Below, piece after piece: positions 57,059-64,000 of a DNA stretch of 64,000 nucleotides. A program made the position numbers and the translations under genes. The DNA is from Cladopsammia gracilis (taxonomy: Eukaryota; Cnidaria; Anthozoa; Scleractinia; Dendrophylliidae): assembly GCA_022457155.1 (NCBI GenBank), contig JAJGOT010000464.1, forward strand, positions 310,001-374,000, written 5' to 3'. The notes beneath the pieces are model-generated. The model worked only from the letters and a program-made list of their open reading frames with translations. It was not told the DNA's origin and searched no databases. Within the stretch, counting starts at the first letter, position 1, and every line of letters starts with the position of its first letter.

Positions 57059-58884
57059 ATGGTGACGCTAACACTACATGTAAATGACCGTTTCTTCGCT
57101 GCTTACATTTTCTATGGCTCCATTCTTCTGCTGAAAACGTTTTTGATGTCATTTCTGACCGGGAGGCAACGCATCAAGCATAAGGTACGTCATATCTCTG
57201 ATCACGTTTTAAAACGCGAGCAGGAAGTCATGGCCCAAAAAACATAGTTTCGCTGCTAACTGCTAACCTTTTTATTCCATTACGATAGGATAGTTGCAGT
57301 TATGAAAGGTTTAAAATTTAAAAGGTGCGCGTGCCACAAATTACACCTACACTAAGTACATATACACCTCAATTGAGCTTTTATTTTAAATTTCGGTTCC
57401 CGATCGTGATGAAAAAAGAAACCTGTTTTTGGCGATGCGACATTTAAGCTTCAGAATTTTCCAAAAATGGTTATTGTAATACTTTTGTGCGTTTTGATGT
57501 GAGGATTTGATTGGACTGGACTTGGAATGCAAATGTGGCCAAGAAACAAGCCACAATGACATTTAAGCTTGAGAACTTTCTAAAAATGGTTTTATTAACA
57601 TTTGAATGCAGGCATTTCCAAGCCCAGAGGATTATGGAGACAAGAACAAAGACCAACCTGTACCCAAAAATGAAGATGTGGAAAGAGTTCGAAGGTACTT
57701 TTAATAAAAATCTCGTATATATGACATATATCCGTACCCCACCCCTCCCCCCACCTTTCTTCCCTCTACTCCCTCTTCAGACTGTAATTTGAGGATTGCT
57801 GGGCAATATCATTGAAAAGGAAAAATAGAGAGCCCAGTGTAACAAAAAATGATGTTGCGGAGAGAGTTTCAGAGTATTGACATGCACTGACATCAACCAG
57901 AATCCTTACCCCCAGTGGTGGATCCAGGGGGACGGTCTTGGGGGGTCCAGACCCCCTCCCCCATCAGACCTGTGTTTTTTAACTACTTGTTTGACACTGA
58001 AAGTTTTGCATCGACAGGATCACATATCACTATTCAACTGGTCGTTTTTTTTTAACAAAACGCGCCTTGCATTTTGCGACTAAACTAAATTCTAGGCATA
58101 TTTAAAAATGCAATTGTTTTGGGGTACCCTCTTATACTCTGCTCGCCTCTGCTCGCAAAGCAGTATTGCCTGACCGGCGTTCACAGAAACATGTGTTCGT
58201 CCATGCATTTACGAGTAAAATTTATGTACACGATAAGGGGCCAAGGAAACTGACATTAAATCAGGATTATAATGTCAAGCCGTGACTGGGGATTAGGGGG
58301 AGGTGTGGGGAGAGAAGTATTTAGCTGCAAAATTTTTCAACAGTGTTTTCTGAATCAAAGTTTGGACCCGCCCAATCAAAAATTCCTGAATCTGCCCCTG
58401 ACCTCTACCAAGAAAGTTTGTTGCTGGTTTTCATCCTTCATGCTCCGAGGGTTTTTCTCTGGGGCCTCCGATTTTCCTTCTTCCACAAAAACCAACATTT
58501 TTCAAATTCCAATTTGGTACAGAAACAGTGAGTAGGAATTTCAACTAAAATTCCTATTTATTTCAGATTAATAAATATTGGGTAAAATTTTACAGCATAT
58601 TTTGAACTCACAGTCTGTCCTCTGTTTTTAGAGCACACCAAAACGATCTGGAAAACATCCCAATCTTCCTGATCTTTGCCTTACTGTACATGCTTGCCAA
58701 CCTCTGCCCTGTTAAAGGCATTTGGTGCCTGCGACTATTCACAGCAGCAAGGATCCTACACACCGTGGGTTACCTCAATGCCATTACCCGACCAAGGGGC
58801 ATTGGTTTTATAACTGGCTCAGCTTGCATTGCTTTTATGGGAGTGAGCGTACTGTGGGCTGCTATTTCTGTTGGCGTATTTTAG
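57059..58884 (+). CDS. MGST1/PTGES-like MAPEG membrane enzyme, copy 2
   Basis: Exons 57059-57184, 57612-57694 and 58632-58884 (153 residues). Exon 2 and 3 lengths and both intron phases are the same as in copy 1. The protein has two extra residues near the start (LHVNDRFFAAYIFYGSILLL), AFPSPEDYGDKNK, then VERVRRAHQNDLENIPIFL, FTAARILHTVGYL and a hydrophobic C-terminus ending GVF. The change RAHR to RAHQ falls in the glutathione-contact motif and is the most notable difference from copy 1; the neighbouring N, E and the later R and Y are kept. A tandem duplicate by head-to-tail arrangement, probably an ER membrane glutathione-dependent enzyme. Confidence 0.9.
57905..57965. repeat. Fragment of GGATCCAGGGGG-type element in intron 2 of copy 2
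   Basis: GTGGTGGATCCAGGGGG..CCCCCTCCC with internal short inverted homology resembles common hAT-like MITE termini. It is incomplete. Confidence 0.4.
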
Positions 58885-59108
58885 TTATGAATTTGCAAAT
58901 ACATTTCATGCAAAAGAATACTTAACTGCATATTAATTTTCTTTTCTGCTTATAATTCATGGCTGTATTCCTGTAGAGTAGTAAATAATTGTAGGAGAAG
59001 AAAGCACTTACTTTACTCACCAACCCATACTGGTTTTAGACATGTTGCATACTAGAGTAGACATTTTTATTTCTTATTTTGGCTGTCAGTATGTAGTTTT
59101 ACTGAGTA

Positions 59109-59600
59109 CAATTGAACCTCTACTAATGGACACCTATTATGGACAGTTTCCTATGTCCCAACAAAATTCTCACATATTTCACCTCTATAATATGGACAAA
59201 AGACACTAATGGGGCAATCAGGTGATGATAGTTTGTGTATGTAATACAATTTCCTGTTTGTGGTTACAAACAAATATATGTTTTCAGAATTGAATCACTT
59301 TTTTACATGCAGCATTGCATTGTAGTTCGTTTCGTTTCAAAACAGTGATTAGGTATACAGTACAAGCTGAGATGTACAATGTAGTACACTACTTATAGAC
59401 AGTGTCTCGATGCTGTATATCAATCAATTTAGATGCAGTTAAGAGTCACTAGTAGTGTAGGCCTGTTTTTAGTTGATGAACACTCAAAACTGTCAATAGA
59501 GTCTTAAAAGTGACATCATCGCGGTGACCAATACGGACACCTCTCTGATATGGACACTTTGCTCTACCACTTTGGTGTCCGTATTAGAGAGGTGCAACTG
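59109..59600. mobile_element. TA-flanked pogo/Tigger-like MITE, 492 bp
   Basis: Ends CAATTGAACCTCTACTAATG and its inverted partner AGAGAGGTGCAACTG; TA at 59107-59108 and 59601-59602. Subterminal GGACACCT/AGGTGTCC words are typical of this widespread group. Confidence 0.75.
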
Positions 59601-59618
59601 TACTGTCAGACATCAATA

Positions 59619-59779
59619 CAGTTGAACCTATCCTTACGGACACCTCCATAATACAGACACACCTCTATTACGGACAGTTCTCTTGGTCCCTAAGATACAA
59701 AAATTCATACATTCCCTACCTCTATAATACGGACACTTTGGTCTGTCCCTTTGGTGTCCGTATTAAGGAGGTTCAACTG
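59619..59779. mobile_element. TA-flanked pogo/Tigger-like MITE, 161 bp
   Basis: Ends CAGTTGAACCTATCC and GGAGGTTCAACTG, with TA at 59617-59618 and 59780-59781. It is a shorter relative of the element at 59109, only 18 bp away. Further fragments of the group are at about 61240-61310 and 63416-63480. Confidence 0.8.
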
Positions 59780-59962
59780 TATTCAAAACACAAGACAGAA
59801 AGGCAAAACTTGCTATTTAATTTGCAGCTGATCATGCCTATGTACTTTAGTTACAAGAAAACCATTTAAAATAAATTTTGCATCTTTGATGTGCAGCTGA
59901 TGCAAGGAGCATGTTAGCAACATTTCACTTAGTGTATTATTTTCTTAAATTAAGAAGCCAAT

Positions 59963-60503
59963 AGAGCGTTTTCACTGACGTCATATCAAAATTCAGAAGC
60001 CGTTTTCGATTCCAAAATGTTTATGGAATTGTAGAGCGTGTAAAACTACACATCTGGGCCAAATTTTGAAGCGCAAGAGCATTTAGTTCAAGAGTTATAG
60101 GCGAAAAAGTGTTAGACATTTTCAGTAAGAAATGTATGGAGCGGCCATCTTGGTGTACCAAAGATGGCGGCCAAAAATTCAAAGCCTTAATTACACCAAA
60201 AATCTCATCACAAAATGTTGTATTCACTATAAATTCCATTAAATCGGCTCATAAGCATCTATAATTCAAACATAACTTTCAACTGGTTCAATTTTGTTGA
60301 TTTTCACGGCTTTTTTGAAAATAGCGTAACAGATTGTGTGACACATTTAAAACCTTTATAAATCGATAGCAAAACATCGTTAAAACCTGAAACTTTTTGT
60401 GAAAGATTATAACACTGGTATCCATATACCATGTTAGAAACAGCTTTGTAGGATGTATACTTTAGATTGTTGAATTTTTATGACGTCATATGAAAACGCT
60501 CTA
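59963..60503. mobile_element. TA-flanked MITE with GAGCGTTTTCA termini
   Basis: GAGCGTTTTCACTGACGTCAT on the left (first 20 bases are diagnostic) is inverted on the right as TGACGTCATATGAAAACGCTC, with TA on each side. No coding capacity was seen. Confidence 0.7.
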
Positions 60504-60640
60504 TATAATATTAAAAGCAACATTTTTCAAGACTTGATGCTGGCTAGTTTGCATTCCAGAACAGACCGAATCCTTTGTGTTTTGATTGTATTATTGTTAT
60601 TAAAAACTTTGGGTGAAGTAAAAGGCTTGATAATAAACTC

Positions 60641-60847
60641 TTAAAGAGAACCTCCATTGTCAGAACAAATTGACGTTAAATTGTTGGAAATAAAGTCTAA
60701 ATTTAAAAATTTTAAAAAAGCAGGTGCAAATATAATTTTAGTGTACACTAAAATCATATTTGCACCTGCTTTATAAAAATTTTTAATTTAGACTTTATTT
60801 CCAACAATTTAATGTCAATTTGTTATAACAATGGAGGTTCCCTTTAA
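60641..60847. mobile_element. TTAA-flanked foldback MITE, ~95-bp arms
   Basis: TTAA at 60641-60644 and 60844-60847 flank arms beginning AGAGAACCTCCATTGT and its partner; they are near-perfect reverse complements for almost their whole length with a short AT-rich centre (GTGTACAC). A 20-base G run follows at 60861-60880. Confidence 0.8.
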
Positions 60848-60927
60848 AGAAGCTGTCATTGGGGGGGGGGGGGGGGGGGGGTTGGAGTGAATAAACAAAC
60901 AATTAGCCAATTATGTTGTAATGTACT

Positions 60928-60933
60928 TTTATT
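60928..60933 (-). terminator. Polyadenylation signal of RPS8
   Basis: AATAAA on the minus strand, 35 bases after the stop codon at 60968-60970; a compact 3' UTR typical of ribosomal protein genes. Confidence 0.7.
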
Positions 60934-60967
60934 GGTGTTTCAGTTTGTACAAATTGCAGGACACATT

Positions 60968-63295
60968 TTACTTGGCCTTCTTTGCCTTGATCTTACGAAC
61001 ATAAAACTCGAGTTCTTTGCCTTCAAGAATATAACCATCACACCGTCCACTCTGGCCTGGTCGTGAGGAGACACAAGCTAAGAAAATGAGAAAAACAAAT
61101 AATTTTAACTTCTGACCTTATTTTATTTGTGTTCATGTATGCGAGAGAGAGAAAGCATACATGCGTGTATGTACTGTATAATATATATTTTTTGTGGACA
61201 AGTGTGCGAATTTACCTGGACAAAAATTGCTAACCCTGTAGACAGACACTCTTCCAAGAGGACACTAAGCCAGTTGCATAAGGTGTCTGCTTACAAGAGG
61301 TTCTACAGTACTGTCTATTGGGATCAACTGTTGTCAATAAAATACAATACAATAATTATTGTATCAGTGGCAAAATTCTTAATTGTGATTGGTCATCTGC
61401 GTACCTATTTCCCTTGTAATTGGTGCACAATCACATGGGTGTTCAGTTATAGGTTTTAAACTGATAGAAAATATCCCTGATGTTTTTAGTACAAAAAAAG
61501 TCCACATAGACTTTTTAATCTTGAATTTTGTTATTGATGCAATTACAATTTGAGAGTAATCGTGCTTGTAATTTCAAGTCATCCTCCTGCTACATGTTCA
61601 GCTGATTGTAAATTAGTCTCCCAATTAATTCCTGAATTGTACTCCATTCAGTCCAATTACTATTTACTCATGCGCTAAGCGGCATCAGGTAAGGTTTCGG
61701 CTCCATTTTTCTTTTTATTATTTTTATTTTTTGTGTCACGATTTTGCATGCAAATTTATGCACGCATATTTTAAATTGTGCACTTCCGGTTGACGTATTT
61801 GCCATTTACACTTCCTGTTTTGTGACTTCCGGCTATTCTCACTTCCGGTAAAAGAGCGTTACTTAGGTGTCACGACAGAATCTCCTACAACCCTACATAC
61901 ATTACTATGTTCACGTTTGGTATATATAAGACTTAGAAGAATCACTGGCTTCATTGTGGTACAGCCTTCATGTCCACAACATTCAATAGTAAACAACGTG
62001 GTTTGCCAGAACGATGACTGAATGAAAGGAGTAACTCTTCTCCATGTTGGACATCTTCTTATCATGTTTAAAATACATCATAAAATTTTCTTACGCATGC
62101 GGATGAGTAAAGGCTGCTTGCAGCCTCTTGTTTTTTTAAAGTCGATACTGTAGGGAGTGATCGCCTAATCTTGCAAGCACTAGGTTCATGTTTAATAACA
62201 CTAGACTATACATAATACATTATGATATAACAACAGGCCTTTATCACGCGGCGGTCATGGTGACTCCCGGGAGAATAAAATGCTTTGTTTTTGCCCGCCC
62301 AGTCTTGCAGTGAAAAAGTTGTAAACGAGGTTGGACGGGCAAAAATCTTTTGTTTTTATACAAAATGGTGGGGTGTGATGAAGGCCTTTCGATGTAATTA
62401 TTGCATGGTATTGTAATACCCTGTTCAAAGCAACCAATTGCTTGAAGTTAACACAGTTTGTCCCAAAACAACATTAATTTCATGTCCAAAATGCTACTAA
62501 TAATTGCCTACCATAAAGTCTTCCAGTGGTAAACTGGTCTTCAATCTGCGGGGGAAGCTTAGCAGGTCCTTTGCGCGCATCCATCTTACGCTGACAGTGG
62601 TTTGAACGATTCTTGCTCAGCACATCAGATTCATCACTTTCCACCTAAAAAAACATGGGGTCAATTTCAATATTCACCATAGTATCCTTTGAACAATCTA
62701 CATACTCCACTTTCAAAGAATTTCAAAATATACAGCACCACAAGAAAGTACTGTTCAAAAGCTTTTGACAATTTATTAACATGATGGTTACGTTCGTGTA
62801 TTACATGATCAATGTTTATAATTTTGTTCTTTTGATAGAAAAACAAAACATTGAGAACCCCAGAAAGCAATTTTAAGTTTGACTTTTATAACAATTTCCT
62901 GAAGTATTTTTATTGTTCAGTGATACTCGAGCCCATAATTCACAATCTTGGAAAGTCTGCAATTGTGCATTGTTGAGATTTCCTCTCCCTTCATTGTGTG
63001 TGTAGTCGTTTCTCAAATTTGTGTTTGACAAACTACACACCATTAGTAACAAAATGCACACATTTGAAAAACAAAAGGAATACACGTATACACATGTACT
63101 TGGGCTTTTCTTTTGCATGCATGTAAAATATGTGCACATGCATTTTATGCATGAGTAGGTGGTGCAGTACAAGCGAGCGGTACTGTAATGTACTTCCCAG
63201 CCCATTTAAAAAAATTATTGACAGCCATACAAAGTATACTTACTGCTTTAGCAGACTTCTTGCGGCCAAGGGGGAGTGCATAATGAGTCTCGTAC
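60968..63295 (-). CDS. RPS8: 40S ribosomal protein S8 (eS8), 3' part
   Basis: Three minus-strand coding exons: 63295-63244, 62644-62512 and 61077-60968 (stop TAA). They join in frame (phases 0 and 1) to give [17 protein letters not shown], then [20 protein letters not shown] with [22 protein letters not shown], then [20 protein letters not shown] and [15 protein letters not shown]. This matches the C-terminal part of animal eS8 ([43 protein letters not shown]). eS8 is a structural protein of the small ribosomal subunit. The 5' exons are beyond 64000. Introns at 61078-62511 and 62645-63243 were examined for box C/D snoRNAs, which vertebrate RPS8 introns carry; none was convincing. Confidence 0.93.
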
Positions 63296-64000
63296 CTGTC
63301 AAAAGAAATCAACAACACATCATTGTCTGTTTCATGAACTACACTTCAACCTCTTATTCGAGACCACCAATAATTCCAGAGAGGACGTCTGCTTAGAATG
63401 TGTCTAAAAATAACTACAGTGAAACCTCCGTGTGTGACCACCTCTCCTGAAGGACCACCTCTCTCCCCAGGATTATGGGAACACCAGGGTGTATTCTGAA
63501 TTGCATAAAAATTGTCGTGCTGTATGGCCTTTTACTGAAGTCTGAAACATCTTAAAGCATAGTGGCATCTTTTTCAAGCCAGGGGGCTTCAATTTTTCCA
63601 AAATCAAGCCAGCTTGAAAGGGCTGTGGAAAACACTGTGTCTCCTGAGAAACCACTTTTCAAAAATACCAAATTTCCTCCAGTCAAATAATTATGGTCAA
63701 AACCTGTCATAAGAGACCACGACCACTTTCAATGCGGGAGATTGAGCCACCTGACCTTAGACTGATGACCAACCCGCTAACCTCTAGATTGCCACAACTC
63801 CACTCAGTAAAACAGTACCAGTAGCTCCAATTTTATGCCGCCTTCAGAGTAAAATGATTTGTCAGTGCCACGTGACAAGCTTTTTTGTATTGGCGATTGA
63901 ACTTTTTACAGTGTTTTAACTCAAACATGTGACACTAAAAATGGCATCATGATGTATCTGAAATTGATTCACGAGTGATAATAGTTACCCCCAATTTCTC
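63296..64000 (-). other. RPS8 intron with transposon fragments, window end
   Basis: Contains a GAAACCTCCGTGTGTGACCA word and repeated GACCACCTCTC at 63416-63470, related to the pogo/Tigger-like termini upstream. No further RPS8 exon was recognised before 64000. Confidence 0.5.

Noticed and set aside
61078..63243. Box C/D snoRNAs in RPS8 introns
   Set aside because: No TGATGA/CTGA pair with suitable spacing and terminal stem was found on the minus strand.
1..64000. CRISPR array, operons or bacterial elements
   Set aside because: Tandem repeats here are minisatellites without unique spacers of even length, and the genes have introns; the DNA is animal nuclear sequence.

Overview
The window is eukaryotic nuclear DNA from an anthozoan cnidarian, most likely a stony coral. 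Genes have short exons with GT/AG introns, there are many small foldback elements and LINE remnants, and the domain combinations (PAN-EGF-D8C, PAN-EGF-TLDc) are typical of corals and anemones. Species assignment is inference. || Layout, left to right. 1-791 holds the last two exons of a secreted EGF/D8C (uromodulin-like) gene. 1302-1739 is a short element bounded by perfect 34-bp inverted repeats and carrying what looks like a complete type I hammerhead ribozyme. 1740-7330 is duplicated block A, repeated at about 30050-35180. 7340-10200 is duplicated block B, repeated at 16240-19100, and forms the 5' flank of two paralogous genes. Gene B (10202-14167) encodes signal peptide, PAN/apple, one EGF, three calcium-binding-type EGFs and a D8C domain with a frameshifted end. 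Gene C (19107-29760) encodes the same N-terminal half (signal, PAN, EGF, two EGFs) but ends in a TLDc domain; two antisense LINE remnants lie in its introns. || 35200-53100 is gene-poor: minisatellites, one candidate small membrane-protein gene with a CRE and TATA box (42469-42830), a nested transposon complex (45810-49980) in which a MULE-like long-TIR element has been hit by two others, one carrying a decayed RecQ-helicase fragment, and a 7-bp-period array (51676-52110). || 53387-58884 holds two tandem three-exon genes of the MGST1/PTGES branch of the MAPEG family, both apparently intact. 60968-63295 (minus strand) holds the last three coding exons of ribosomal protein eS8 (RPS8); its 5' part lies beyond the window. 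|| The window's main story is modular evolution: tandem duplication of a secreted PAN-EGF gene, alternative 3' ligand-binding modules (D8C or TLDc) on the same 5' module, amplification and decay of EGF exon-intron units, and many insertions that can be resolved exactly because the duplicated copy keeps the empty site.
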